From the NCBI GenBank assembly GCA_016704145.1, contig JADJAS010000007.1, positions 1 to 64,000 of the forward strand: DNA of 64,000 nt, written 5' to 3'. Shown piece after piece: positions 44,337 to 53,666 of the stretch. Both the position numbers and the translations under genes were made by a program. Below the pieces are notes generated by a model, which saw only the letters and a program-made list of their open reading frames with translations, did not search any database and was not told where the DNA came from. The stretch's first letter is position 1. Each line of letters starts with the position of its first letter. This DNA comes from Rhodocyclaceae bacterium (GTDB taxonomy: Bacteria > Pseudomonadota > Gammaproteobacteria > Burkholderiales > Rhodocyclaceae).

Positions 44337-46475
44337 ATGCGGCCCAGGGAACTCGAATTCTTCTCCTTGTTCGATGCCAAGCCAAACCAGGGCTTGATCG
44401 AATGGTGTGGACGGCGAGCCATCCTGATCCACACCAACGCCATGGGCGCGCTGCGCAAGGAGCTTGTGCAAGCGCTGGGCGTCGACATGGCGAAAGTCAT
44501 TCTCACGCGCTATGGCTACAGCTGCGGCCACGACGATGCCGCGCTCCTGCAAACCTTCATGAACCCTGATTCCATCGAGGATTTCGCGCTCGGCGGTCCC
44601 CGTGTTCATGCATTCTCCGGCATTGCCGAAGTCGAGCCTCATATCGTCGAAGTCGACCGGGAACGCAGCCACTACCTGATGTCGGGTTTCTGGCGCAACT
44701 CCTACGAAGCCGAACAACACCTGCGCCTGTTCGGCCCGGCCGAGGATGCCGTGTGCTGGACCCTGGCCGGTTACGCTTCCGGATTCGCCTCGTACGTCTT
44801 TGGCGTGGACATGATCTGCATCGAGAGCGAATGCCAAGGCCGCGGCGACGACCATTGCGCCTGGACGCTAAAGAACGCGGACGAAAGTTCTCCCCAACTC
44901 TTGTCGCTCAAGAAATACTTTCAACCGCTCAACATCAAGGCCCAGATCAACCTGCTGGAAAGCCGGGTCAATGAGCGAACGCTGGAACTCGAGGCCTCCG
45001 AGCAGCGGTATCGCGATCTGATCGAGGATCTTCCCGAGATCGTTTTCGCCCTGCATGCCACGGGGCACCTCATCCAGCTGAACAAGGCGGGCCGGCAACG
45101 GATGGGAGTTGGGGTCGACGATGTGCCCCGTCTGCGCATCAAGGACATGGTCCGCCCCGACTTTCGTGATCGGGCCATCGGTTTCCTGAGGGAGACGCTG
45201 ACCACCGCGGCAACCACCAAGCTGGACGTGATCATGCGCGACGCCGAGGGACAGGACTTCCCCGTGCAGTTGCAACTCAAGCCGGTCCTGAAGGACGGCA
45301 AGGTGGTCGGCTACAGCGGACTAGCGGTCGATGTCGCCGCCCATCGCGAGCGTGAGCAACGCCTGGTCGAGTACGCCTCGCGCCTCGAACATCGCGAACA
45401 ACAAATCCAGGACATCCTCAACGACGCGGTTTACATGCTCGACCTCGACGGTCGCTTCACCTTCGTCAACGCGCGCATGGCCGGTTTGCTCCGTGTGCCC
45501 GCGCTATCGGTGGTGGGCCGCCGTTGCGAGGACGTCCTCGCCGGCGCGGCCGCTCGCCGACTGCGCAAGGATTTCGACCGCCGTCTCGCCGGCAAGTCAG
45601 CCCTGCCGTTCGAAATCGCCCTGTCCGGCGAGAACACGAAGTATCTCCTGGAGATCAACTCGGCGCTGCTCTCGGAGGGAGGAACGCCGGTGGGCGTCAT
45701 CGGCGTCGCCCGCGACATCACGGCGCGACGGGAGATGGAAAAACAACTGGCGCGGGCCAATCGCCTGACCGCCCTGGGCCAGTTCGCCTCGGGCATCGCA
45801 CATGAGATCAACAATCCACTCGGCCTGGTGTCCGGTTTCGCCGAGGAGTTGCAGTGCATACTGGAGCGACTTCCCGCGGCTGACGGCGCCACCGACATCG
45901 AGAGCTTGCGCCGAGGCTTGACCACCATCCAGGACCAGGTTCAGCGTTGCAAGCACATCACGGAGAACCTGTTGCTGTTTTCGCGCAAACAGGCCGTGCC
46001 GCTCGAACCGCTCGACCTGGCCGCATTGGTTCGGGAGCAGCTAGCCACCCATGCCGATAGCGGCTTGATGCGCGGCATAGCGATCGAGTTGGTCGCGCAG
46101 GCAGATCTGCCGCCGGTTCTCGGCAATCCGGCGTTGTTCGACCAGGTTTTACTCAATCTCCTAAAGAATGCGCGCGACGCGATGGACAACCATGGGAAAA
46201 TAGTGGTCGCTATTCGGCGTTCAGGGCATTTCGTCGCGGTCGAGATCGCCGACGAAGGCCCCGGCATCCCACTCGATATCGTAGACCATGTGTTTGATCC
46301 CTTCTTCACCACCAAGCCGCCGGGACGCGGCACCGGGCTTGGCCTCTCGATCTGTTACGGCCTGATGGCCGATTTGCGCGGCAGGATCAGCTGTGGCAAC
46401 CGGCCGGAGCGAGGCGCCTGGTTCCGTGTCGAACTGCCCCTGGATGAACCTGTTGCCGAGGCCGGCAAGCCATGA
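44337..46475 (+). CDS. Sensor histidine kinase with XylR_N, V4R and PAS domains
   Basis: 712 residues, no membrane segment. Residues 1-110 match the XylR_N aromatic-effector domain (IEWCGRRAILIHTNAMGALR), and about 130-190 the V4R domain (CIESECQGRGDDHCAWTLK). A coiled linker, two PAS domains (about 225-345 and 350-470), a HisKA domain with His489 in GIAHEINNPLGL, and an ATPase domain (NLLKNARDAM, DEGPGIP, GTGLGLS) follow. It is a cytoplasmic sensor that should bind a phenolic compound directly. It overlaps the response regulator gene (ATGA) and precedes the p-cresol operon. A p-cresol sensor comparable with PcrS of Aromatoleum is likely. Confidence 0.85.
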   Translation: MRPRELEFFSLFDAKPNQGLIEWCGRRAILIHTNAMGALRKELVQALGVDMAKVILTRYGYSCGHDDAALLQTFMNPDSIEDFALGGPRVHAFSGIAEVEPHIVEVDRERSHYLMSGFWRNSYEAEQHLRLFGPAEDAVCWTLAGYASGFASYVFGVDMICIESECQGRGDDHCAWTLKNADESSPQLLSLKKYFQPLNIKAQINLLESRVNERTLELEASEQRYRDLIEDLPEIVFALHATGHLIQLNKAGRQRMGVGVDDVPRLRIKDMVRPDFRDRAIGFLRETLTTAATTKLDVIMRDAEGQDFPVQLQLKPVLKDGKVVGYSGLAVDVAAHREREQRLVEYASRLEHREQQIQDILNDAVYMLDLDGRFTFVNARMAGLLRVPALSVVGRRCEDVLAGAAARRLRKDFDRRLAGKSALPFEIALSGENTKYLLEINSALLSEGGTPVGVIGVARDITARREMEKQLARANRLTALGQFASGIAHEINNPLGLVSGFAEELQCILERLPAADGATDIESLRRGLTTIQDQVQRCKHITENLLLFSRKQAVPLEPLDLAALVREQLATHADSGLMRGIAIELVAQADLPPVLGNPALFDQVLLNLLKNARDAMDNHGKIVVAIRRSGHFVAVEIADEGPGIPLDIVDHVFDPFFTTKPPGRGTGLGLSICYGLMADLRGRISCGNRPERGAWFRVELPLDEPVAEAGKP

Positions 46476-47842
46476 CGGGACACATCCTGATCGTCGATGA
46501 CGAGGAACTGTATCGGCAGCTTCTGACCACCCGTCTCGGGCGTGGCGGCCACACGCTGAGCGAGGCCGCCGACGGTGACACCGCGCTGGAAATTGCCCGC
46601 AATGTAACCATCGACCTGGCATTGGTCGACATCAAGATGCCTGGCATGGACGGACTGCAATTGCTCGGTCGCCTCAAGTCCATCGATCCGCGCATGGAAG
46701 TGGTGATTCTCACTGGCCACGCCAACGTGGACAGTGCAATCAGTGCGATGAAACTGGGCGCTTTCGACTATCTATCAAAGCCGTACAAACTTTCGGAACT
46801 CGATATTACGGTCGATCGTGCGCTGGAGAAACGTCGCCTCGGTTTGCGTTGTGCCGGGCTGAGCGCTGAAATTGCGCATCTTCGCGGCACTAGGGACGAC
46901 ACGGCCGGCATCGGCAAGAGTCCGGCCTGGCTCGAAGCCCTGGCACTGACCCGGCGCGCCGCACCGCTCGACCTGCCAGTATTGATTACCGGGGAAAGTG
47001 GGTCCGGCAAGGAGGTGATCGCCGGAGCGCTTCATCGCTGGAGTCCGCGCGCCGGTGAAGCCTACGTGCCCTTGAACTGCGGCCTACTACAGGAAAACCT
47101 GCTGGAAAGCGAATTGTTCGGTCATAAGAAAGGTGCCTTCACCGGCGCCACCACCGACAAGGACGGGCTCTGTCAATACGCCACCAATGGCACGCTTTTC
47201 CTCGACGAGATCGCCGAACTGCCGTTGGCCTCGCAGGCAAAGCTGCTGCGTGTCCTCGACAGCGGCGAATACCGGCCGGTGGGATCGAATACGCTGCGCC
47301 GCACCAACGCCCGGGTCATCGCCGCCACCCATCGGAATCTGGACGAGTTGGCAGCCACGGACCATTTTCGCCATGACCTGCTCTATCGCCTCAATGTCAT
47401 CCACATCCAGGTTCCGGCGCTGCGCGACCGCCGCGAGGATATTCCGCTGTTGACCGAATATCTGTTGAGCCGCGCCGGCGCCCGTATCGGCCGACGGCTG
47501 GCGATGACATCGCAGGCCATGGCCCTGTTCGGCGGCTATGCCTGGCCGGGCAATGTCCGCGAGTTGCGCAATGTCGTGGAACGCCTGGCGATTCTCTCGG
47601 ACAGCAGCGAAATCGAGGCCGCGCTGGTTGCCAAGGTACTCTCGCTGAAGCCCGAACCGGAGCCACCGCCCGCCATCGAGACCGGCCCGGCGGAAATCAA
47701 GCCGCTCGAGGTGGTCGAACGCGACTACATTCGCTGGGCACTGCAACATTCGGGAGGCAACATCAGCGCGGTCGCCAGTGGCTTGGGCATTTCGCGCTCG
47801 AAGATCTATCGCGTGTTGCGCAACAAGCCCGGTACGGCCTAG
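46472..47842 (+). CDS. sigma54-dependent response regulator (NtrC type)
   Basis: 456 residues. The receiver domain has phosphoacceptor Asp53 (LVDIKMPG). The AAA+ domain has Walker A GESGSGKEVI, the sigma54 contact loop GAFTGA and Walker B TLFLDEIAELP. The C-terminal Fis-type helix-turn-helix ends in GLGISRSKIYRVLRN. It is the cognate partner of the overlapping kinase. A perfect -24/-12 promoter lies 211 bp downstream, before the p-cresol genes, making that operon the obvious target. Confidence 0.92.
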   Translation: MTGHILIVDDEELYRQLLTTRLGRGGHTLSEAADGDTALEIARNVTIDLALVDIKMPGMDGLQLLGRLKSIDPRMEVVILTGHANVDSAISAMKLGAFDYLSKPYKLSELDITVDRALEKRRLGLRCAGLSAEIAHLRGTRDDTAGIGKSPAWLEALALTRRAAPLDLPVLITGESGSGKEVIAGALHRWSPRAGEAYVPLNCGLLQENLLESELFGHKKGAFTGATTDKDGLCQYATNGTLFLDEIAELPLASQAKLLRVLDSGEYRPVGSNTLRRTNARVIAATHRNLDELAATDHFRHDLLYRLNVIHIQVPALRDRREDIPLLTEYLLSRAGARIGRRLAMTSQAMALFGGYAWPGNVRELRNVVERLAILSDSSEIEAALVAKVLSLKPEPEPPPAIETGPAEIKPLEVVERDYIRWALQHSGGNISAVASGLGISRSKIYRVLRNKPGTA

Positions 47843-47861
47843 ATCTCGGCCCTACGGCCGC

Positions 47862-47877
47862 CGTGTCGCAAGACACG
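47862..47877. promoter_or_regulatory. Inverted repeat, candidate enhancer site or hairpin
   Basis: CGTGTC-GCAA-GACACG begins 20 bp after the response-regulator stop and about 180 bp upstream of the -24/-12 promoter. That distance suits an upstream activating sequence bound by the NtrC-type regulator. It could also be an RNA hairpin closed by a GNRA-type loop at the end of the regulator transcript; there is no adjacent T-run. Confidence 0.35.
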
Positions 47878-48053
47878 ACATTGGCTGGATACGCGACAAA
47901 GTTTTTTCGGTAATCGGGTACACCGAACAGACAAAGGCACCGCGCGCTGGCGTGGCGCCTGACGCGGCCCAAGCCCGGAAAGCTCGCCCAATCAGAGCAA
48001 GTCACCAAAGCCGGGGCACTTGGCACTAGCGGGCGCCTGACCGAGTTTACCGG

Positions 48054-48069
48054 TGGCACGCCACTTGCG
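48054..48069 (+). promoter_or_regulatory. sigma54 (-24/-12) promoter of the p-cresol operon
   Basis: TGGCACGCCACTTGCG matches the consensus TGGCAC-N5-TTGC exactly. It lies about 40 bp before the cytochrome gene start (48110), leaving room for a short leader and the GGGAGGAGG ribosome site. The immediately upstream gene encodes a sigma54 activator. Expression would therefore depend on RpoN and an aromatic signal. Confidence 0.85.
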
Positions 48070-48109
48070 TTGTCCGCAGGACGAAACCACGACAACGGGA
48101 GGAGGCCAC

Positions 48110-48424
48110 ATGAAATTGCTGCCCACGCGGAAGTTTCTGACAGGAGTGCTTGCGACGGCAACCCTGGGTATCGCGGCGCCGTCCTCGGCCGTCCCGGCCG
48201 ATGGCGTTCGAGTGTATGACAAGGTCTGTCGGTACTGCCATGAAACCGGTGTCGGGCCGGTCCTCAAGGGCCGGCAACTTCCGCCCGAGTACGTGCAACG
48301 CGTCGTGCGTCTGGGCAATCGCGCGATGCCCAGTTTCCGCGCCACGGAGATCGACGATGCCAACCTGGCCGAAGTGGCCAAGCTGATTGCATCCAGCACG
48401 GCGGGCGCTCCGCTCGGCCGATGA
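48110..48424 (+). CDS. pchC: p-Cresol methylhydroxylase cytochrome c subunit (PchC)
   Basis: 104 residues from ATG 48110, just after GGGAGGAGG; upstream in-frame sequence overlaps the promoter and is rejected. A signal peptide (LTGVLATATLGIAAPSSA) directs export to the periplasm. Haem binding is CRYCH (residues 40-44) with Met73 in AMPSF as the likely sixth ligand. It accepts electrons from the flavoprotein as p-cresol is oxidised to 4-hydroxybenzaldehyde. It is the first gene after the sigma54 promoter. Confidence 0.88.
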   Translation: MKLLPTRKFLTGVLATATLGIAAPSSAVPADGVRVYDKVCRYCHETGVGPVLKGRQLPPEYVQRVVRLGNRAMPSFRATEIDDANLAEVAKLIASSTAGAPLGR

Positions 48425-48431
48425 GACGATC

Positions 48432-49010
48432 ATGAACCGAAGGATATTCCTCATCAACGGCGCCAGTGCCGCCGTCGGTATTTCGCTACCCGGTTGGGCC
48501 AGCACGACAGGCCAGGCTCTAAACGATCCTCCGATCGCACTGCTGAGCCCCGCCGCACTTCCGCAAGCGGCCGGCATCGCCAAGGCGCTGGCCGCAATGC
48601 TAACGGCGTCCAGCCGATCGGTTGCTTGCCGGCAATTCGACATCGATGGCGGCGATGCTCGATCGGTCACCCGTGCCCTGACGGCCCCGGCCTGTTCGAA
48701 ATGGCTGGCAATCCTGCCACCGGCGGGAGCCGTGGTCGTGACCGAATTGGCCCGCGACCTCAGACTTGGTCTTCGCTGGTCCGGACGCCATCGCGTCGAT
48801 GCGAGCGGAATCCGGCACCATGGCTCGATCGCCGGCCTCGACGAACCGCTCGACTGGCGAACGGACAACCGGAACTGGGAGAGTCGGCTCGCCTCGCTTT
48901 ACTTCGACATCCTGACTGGCGTCACGCCCACGATCGACGCCGGAAGTAGTCCGCGCGCGAGGACCGACCAAGCCGCCGTGGAACTCGCCTGCCTCCTTCT
49001 GACGAAGTAA
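48432..49010 (+). CDS. Unknown exported protein in the p-cresol operon
   Basis: 192 residues from ATG 48432. The N-terminus (MNRRIFLINGASAAVGIS) resembles a signal peptide, possibly twin-arginine-like but without a full motif. No domain was recognised. It lies between pchC and the flavoprotein gene with gaps of 7 and 40 bp, so it is very likely cotranscribed. A role in assembly or attachment of the methylhydroxylase complex is possible from position alone. Confidence 0.6.
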   Translation: MNRRIFLINGASAAVGISLPGWASTTGQALNDPPIALLSPAALPQAAGIAKALAAMLTASSRSVACRQFDIDGGDARSVTRALTAPACSKWLAILPPAGAVVVTELARDLRLGLRWSGRHRVDASGIRHHGSIAGLDEPLDWRTDNRNWESRLASLYFDILTGVTPTIDAGSSPRARTDQAAVELACLLLTK

Positions 49011-49050
49011 GTCCGGCGCGCCACTGAACGAAACGAAGGAGACAACCGCA

Positions 49051-50598
49051 ATGGCAGCAATACGCAAGGTACTGCCGAAGGGCATCAGCGCCGGCACGTT
49101 CGCAACGGCCCTCAGGGAAATCGCGAACATCATCGGTACGGACAACGTCATCGTCGATGACGAAAAGATCGTGCCGTACGAAAAGATCATGATGCCGGTG
49201 CCGGATCATCAGCATGCTCCGTCCGCCGTCATTACCCCGGGCAGCGTTGACGAAATTCAACGGATCATGAAGGTGCTCAACCGACACCGGATTCCCGTGT
49301 ATCCGATCTCGACGGGAAAGAACATCGGTTATGGTTCGGCGGCGCCCGTGCAGCGCGGTCAGGTGGTCATGGACTTGCGACGGATGAACCGCATCCTTGA
49401 CGTCGATCCCGAACTATGCACCGCCTTGGTCGAGCCTGGCGTAACTTACCAGCAACTCTACGACTACCTTCAGGAAAAGAAGCTGCCCCTCTGGTTCTCC
49501 TGCCCTGCGCCATCGGCGATCGCCGGTCCGCTGGGCAACATGGTCGATCGAGGCATCGGGTACACACCCTATGGCGAGCACTTTCTGTTCTCGTGCGGCA
49601 TGGAGGTCGTGCTGGCCAGCGGCGAGGTACTTCGCACGGGCATGGGCGCCATGGCCAAATCGAACACCTGGCAAGTCTTCAAGTGGGGCTATGGGCCTAC
49701 GCTGGACGGTATCTTCACCCAGTCGAACTATGGCATCGTGACCAAGATGGGCATGTGGCTGATGCCTGCGCCGCCCGATTTCCGTCCATTCTGCATCCAG
49801 TACCCGAATGAGACCGACATCGTCAAGATCGTCGAGGCGCTTCGGCCACTGCGAGTCGCCATGGTCATTCCTAACGCCGTCGTTATTGCCCACACGCTAT
49901 GGGAAGCGCCATGCACACCAGTCAAACGTTCCGACTATCACCGCGGCCCTGGTGCCATCAGCGACGCGGCCGTGAAAAAAATCCAGGAAGATCACGGCAT
50001 CGGGGCCTGGAACGTCTATGCCGGCCTTTACGGCACCAAGGAAACCAATGATGCCAACTGGAAAATCATCGAAGCGGTGGCGGCGGCCAGCGGGGGCAAG
50101 ATCATCACGCAGGACCAGTCGCGAGGCAGTGAGGCCCTCCAATACCGCTTCGACCTCATGAAAGGCAAGCCCAATCTCGGCGAATTCGGACTCTACAACT
50201 GGCGTGGCGGTGGCGGCTCCATCTGGTTCGCGCCGGTCTCGCAGGCCAAGGGTGCCGAGACGCTGAAACAAATGAAAATGGCCAAGAACATTCTCGGCAA
50301 GTACGGATTTGACTATGTCGGCGAGTTCGTCGTCGGCTGGCGGGACATGCATCACGTCATCGACCTGCTGTACGACCGCAGCGATCCGGAGCAAACCAAG
50401 CAGGCCTATTCCTGCTACGAGGAACTGCTGCACACCTTCGCCGCTGAAGGGTATGGGGTATATCGCGCCAGTACCGCTTTTGCCGAAAAAGTCGCCTCGA
50501 CCTATGGTCCGATCAAGCGCGACGTGGAGAAAAGGCTCAAGAAGGCACTCGACCCCAACAACATCATCGCCCCGGGACGTTGCGGCATCAGCCTATAG
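49051..50598 (+). CDS. pchF: p-Cresol methylhydroxylase flavoprotein subunit, copy 1 (PchF)
   Basis: 515 residues of the vanillyl-alcohol oxidase/4-cresol dehydrogenase family. The N-terminal FAD domain has PISTGKNIGYGSAAP and VEPGVTYQQLYDYL. The catalytic part has LYNWRGGGGSIWFAPV and DMHHVIDLLYDR, and the end is DPNNIIAPGRCGISL. Tyr382 in LYNWRGG aligns by context with Tyr384, which binds FAD covalently in the Pseudomonas enzyme. The reaction is p-cresol to 4-hydroxybenzyl alcohol to 4-hydroxybenzaldehyde with water as oxygen donor. No signal peptide is evident, as in known PchF. Confidence 0.9.
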   Translation: MAAIRKVLPKGISAGTFATALREIANIIGTDNVIVDDEKIVPYEKIMMPVPDHQHAPSAVITPGSVDEIQRIMKVLNRHRIPVYPISTGKNIGYGSAAPVQRGQVVMDLRRMNRILDVDPELCTALVEPGVTYQQLYDYLQEKKLPLWFSCPAPSAIAGPLGNMVDRGIGYTPYGEHFLFSCGMEVVLASGEVLRTGMGAMAKSNTWQVFKWGYGPTLDGIFTQSNYGIVTKMGMWLMPAPPDFRPFCIQYPNETDIVKIVEALRPLRVAMVIPNAVVIAHTLWEAPCTPVKRSDYHRGPGAISDAAVKKIQEDHGIGAWNVYAGLYGTKETNDANWKIIEAVAAASGGKIITQDQSRGSEALQYRFDLMKGKPNLGEFGLYNWRGGGGSIWFAPVSQAKGAETLKQMKMAKNILGKYGFDYVGEFVVGWRDMHHVIDLLYDRSDPEQTKQAYSCYEELLHTFAAEGYGVYRASTAFAEKVASTYGPIKRDVEKRLKKALDPNNIIAPGRCGISL

Positions 50599-50612
50599 AA
50601 GAAGGAGACAAC

Positions 50613-52055
50613 ATGAAGGAATACAAACTGTTCATCGATGGGGAATGGGTGCCCTCCTCGACGGGCACCGTGCTCGATGACATCAATCCCGCCACGGGCG
50701 AGGTCTATGCCCGCATCCACCAGGCTTCCGACCAGGACATGGAACGCGCCATCGTCGCCGCGTATCGGGCGCGCGAAGCCTGGGGCAACACGCTCGCCAA
50801 CCAGCGCGAAACCATCATCCTGAAGGCCGCGGATATCCTGGAGCAGAGAATTCCCGAAGTGGCGGATGTCCTGATGGATGAAGCCGGCTCCGTGTTCGGC
50901 AAGGCCATGTTCGAAGCTTCGTTCGTCGTCAACCTACTGCGCAGTGCCGCCGGCGAATGCCGGCGCATCGTCGGCGAGACAATGCCCTCGGACAGCCCCG
51001 GCGTGTTCTCGATGAGCGTGCGCCGACCGCTGGGCGTCATCGCCGGCATCGCCCCTTTTAATTTCCCGTTCCTGCTGGCCACCAAGAAAGTCGCCCTGGC
51101 GCTTGCCGCTGGCAATACCTTCGTCCTGAAGCCGGCCACTTACACACCCGTCACCGGCCTGAAGATCGCGGAAATCTTCGAAGCGGCCGGATTACCCAAG
51201 GGCGTGTTGAACGTCGTGCCGGTACAAGGTTCCGTGCTCGGCAACCGCTTTGTCGCCGACCCACGCGTCCGGATGATCACGTTCACCGGTTCGACCGAGA
51301 TCGGCAAGCAATTGGCCGCCGACGCCGGCAAGTATCTGAAGCGCATCACCCTCGAACTGGGCGGCAAGAGCCCGCTGATCGTGCTGCGCGACGCCGATCT
51401 CGACTATGCCGTGCGGGCTGCCGCCTTCGGGATATTCCTTCATCAGGGCCAGGTATGCATGGCCAACTCGCGCCTGATCGTCGAAGCGCCGATCTTCGAT
51501 GCGTTCTGCGCCAAGCTCGTCGCCAAGGTCGGTGGCTACCAAGTGGGCGACCCGCATGACCCACATTCCGTCATCGGCCCGCTGATCGACCGCAAACAAT
51601 GCGGCGTGCTCGACCGCCACGTGCAGGATGCCGTCGCCAAGGGCGCGCGCCTACTGACGGGCGGCAAGAACAACGGTGCCTTCTATCAACCCACCATCCT
51701 CGCCGACGTCACGCCCGAGATGGCGGTCTTCCGCGAGGAAACCTTCGGCCCCGCCGTCTCCGTGATACGCGCCGAAAACAGCGACCACGCCCTGGCGCTG
51801 GCCAACGACTCCTGTTACGGCCTTTCGGCGGCCGTCATTACCAACGACCTCCAGAAAGCCTTCGATCTATCGCTGCGTCTCGAATCGGGCATGGTGCACG
51901 TCAACGACTGCACGCTGCTCGACGAACCCCATGTGCCTTTCGGCGGTGTCAAGGACAGCGGCTTCGGGCGCGAGGGCGGCCATCATTCGATGGACGAGAT
52001 GACCGAATTGAAGTGGATCACCGTGCAGCTCGGGCAACGCCAGTTCCCCTTCTGA
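50613..52055 (+). CDS. Aldehyde dehydrogenase, probably 4-hydroxybenzaldehyde dehydrogenase
   Basis: 480 residues from ATG 50613 with GAAGGAG upstream. Family motifs are IAPFNFPFLLATKK, FTGSTEIGKQL, LELGGKSPLIVL with the general-base Glu, and the catalytic Cys in HQGQVCMANSRL. It should oxidise 4-hydroxybenzaldehyde from the methylhydroxylase to 4-hydroxybenzoate with NAD(P)+. Substrate is inferred from position between the flavoprotein and aryl-CoA ligase genes. It overlaps the ligase start by one base. Confidence 0.9.
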   Translation: MKEYKLFIDGEWVPSSTGTVLDDINPATGEVYARIHQASDQDMERAIVAAYRAREAWGNTLANQRETIILKAADILEQRIPEVADVLMDEAGSVFGKAMFEASFVVNLLRSAAGECRRIVGETMPSDSPGVFSMSVRRPLGVIAGIAPFNFPFLLATKKVALALAAGNTFVLKPATYTPVTGLKIAEIFEAAGLPKGVLNVVPVQGSVLGNRFVADPRVRMITFTGSTEIGKQLAADAGKYLKRITLELGGKSPLIVLRDADLDYAVRAAAFGIFLHQGQVCMANSRLIVEAPIFDAFCAKLVAKVGGYQVGDPHDPHSVIGPLIDRKQCGVLDRHVQDAVAKGARLLTGGKNNGAFYQPTILADVTPEMAVFREETFGPAVSVIRAENSDHALALANDSCYGLSAAVITNDLQKAFDLSLRLESGMVHVNDCTLLDEPHVPFGGVKDSGFGREGGHHSMDEMTELKWITVQLGQRQFPF

Positions 52056-53647
52056 TGCCGGAATCGAGGTCACCGTCACCGCCCGTCGAGGACCTCGCGG
52101 ACGCAATCAACGCCGTCGACGAGATCCTGGGCCCGCCGCTGGCGTCGGGTTGCGCAAGTCGTGCCGCGCTGCGCTGGGGCGCCGATCAATCGCTTAGCTT
52201 CGACGAACTGAACACACTGGTGAATCGTTATGGCCAGGCCCTGCGCAACGAAGGAGTGAAAGCCGGACAGCGTGTCTTCTTCCTACTCGACGATTCTCCC
52301 GAACTGGTGGCGGCGTATCTGGGCGCGATGCGGGTTGGTGGCATTGCCGTCGCGCTCAACATGCGGTTGGCGGCGAAGGATCTGTTGTTCATTCTCGACG
52401 ATGCGTCGCCGGCGGTGCTGTTTATTCATGTCGATCTGCTCTCTCTCTACCGTGAGATCGAGGCGGCACTGACGACGCCGCCGCGCCTGGTGGTACTGGG
52501 GCGAGCCATCGCCGCCGACGATGATCTGGCCGCATTCCTCGCTGGCGCGGGTGACGTCTTGACATCGATGCCCCGATCGCCGACCGATCCCGCCTATTGG
52601 GTCTATTCGTCCGGCACCACCGGCCGGCCGAAGGCCGCCATCCATCGCCATGGCGACATGCGGGTGGCCGATCTGCATCTGCGGATCAATCTCGGCGTCC
52701 AGCCGGGCGACCGGGTATTCACCACCTCGAAGATGTTCTTCGCTTTTGCGCTCGGCCATTCGCTGTTCGGCGCCCTGCGCTGCGGCGCGACGGTCGTCAT
52801 TCATGCCGGCTGGCCGGACGCCGCGGCCATTGGCGAGGCAGTACGCCGCGAACGGCCGACGGTGATGCTGAGCGTGCCGACGATGTACCGCAACCTCCTG
52901 CACGAGGGCGTCGCGACCGATCCCGCCTTCCGTGGCGTGCGCCACTACGTTTCGGCCGGCGAGAAACTCCCGGAAGCCGTGTTCGAGGCATGGGTCGACG
53001 CGACCGGCGTGCCCATCCTGGAAGGCTACGGCACTTCGGAAACGGTATTCCTGGCGATCGCCAACACGCCGCGCAGCTACCGTGTCGGCAGCAGCGGCCG
53101 CCCCTTGCCGTGGGCCGAAGCCCGTCTGACCGACGAAAGCGGCGCGGCGATCAACATGCCGAACACGCCGGGACGGCTGGCGCTGCGGATGGGCTCGGTG
53201 TTCGCCGGTTACTGGCGCCAGCCAGACCTGAGCCGGGAATTCCTTCATGACGACTGGTATTTTCCCGGCGACATGTTCAGCTTCGACGAGTCCGGCTGGT
53301 GGTACCACCATGGCCGCGCCGACGACATGTTGAAGATCTCCGGACAGTGGGTCAGTCCGAGCGAGATCGAGGACTGCGCGCTCACGGTCGAGGAGTTGGC
53401 CGAAGTCGCCGTGATCGGCCACGCCAATGCCGATGGCCTGATCCGCCTGGCCATGTTCGCCGTTCCGCGTTCGCCGATACGGGACGAAGCGGCGCTCGCC
53501 CGGAAAGTGGGCGACAAGTTGCACGCCACCCTGTCGATCTACAAGTGTCCACGAACCATCCGGTTCATTACCGAACTTCCTCGCACGTCAACCGGCAAGG
53601 TACAAAAGTTCAAGCTGCGCGGACTGTTGGAGATCGCCACTTCCTGA
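52055..53647 (+). CDS. Aryl-CoA ligase, benzoate/4-hydroxybenzoate type
   Basis: 530 residues, ANL superfamily. The ATP loop is YSSGTTGRPKAAIHRH, the adenylate motif LEGYGTSETVF, and the catalytic Lys is in TSTGKVQKFKLRGLL near the end. MFFAFALGHSLFGALRCGA is characteristic of benzoate-CoA ligases. It would make 4-hydroxybenzoyl-CoA from 4-hydroxybenzoate, ATP and CoA, completing the upper p-cresol route and also serving the phenol route. Specificity for benzoate versus 4-hydroxybenzoate is not visible. Confidence 0.87.
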   Translation: MPESRSPSPPVEDLADAINAVDEILGPPLASGCASRAALRWGADQSLSFDELNTLVNRYGQALRNEGVKAGQRVFFLLDDSPELVAAYLGAMRVGGIAVALNMRLAAKDLLFILDDASPAVLFIHVDLLSLYREIEAALTTPPRLVVLGRAIAADDDLAAFLAGAGDVLTSMPRSPTDPAYWVYSSGTTGRPKAAIHRHGDMRVADLHLRINLGVQPGDRVFTTSKMFFAFALGHSLFGALRCGATVVIHAGWPDAAAIGEAVRRERPTVMLSVPTMYRNLLHEGVATDPAFRGVRHYVSAGEKLPEAVFEAWVDATGVPILEGYGTSETVFLAIANTPRSYRVGSSGRPLPWAEARLTDESGAAINMPNTPGRLALRMGSVFAGYWRQPDLSREFLHDDWYFPGDMFSFDESGWWYHHGRADDMLKISGQWVSPSEIEDCALTVEELAEVAVIGHANADGLIRLAMFAVPRSPIRDEAALARKVGDKLHATLSIYKCPRTIRFITELPRTSTGKVQKFKLRGLLEIATS

Positions 53648-53666
53648 GCGATATGGGGCATTCACG

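Noticed and set aside
48053..48109. N-terminal extension of the cytochrome subunit
   Set aside because: It covers the -24/-12 promoter and ribosome site; ATG 48110 starts a proper signal peptide.
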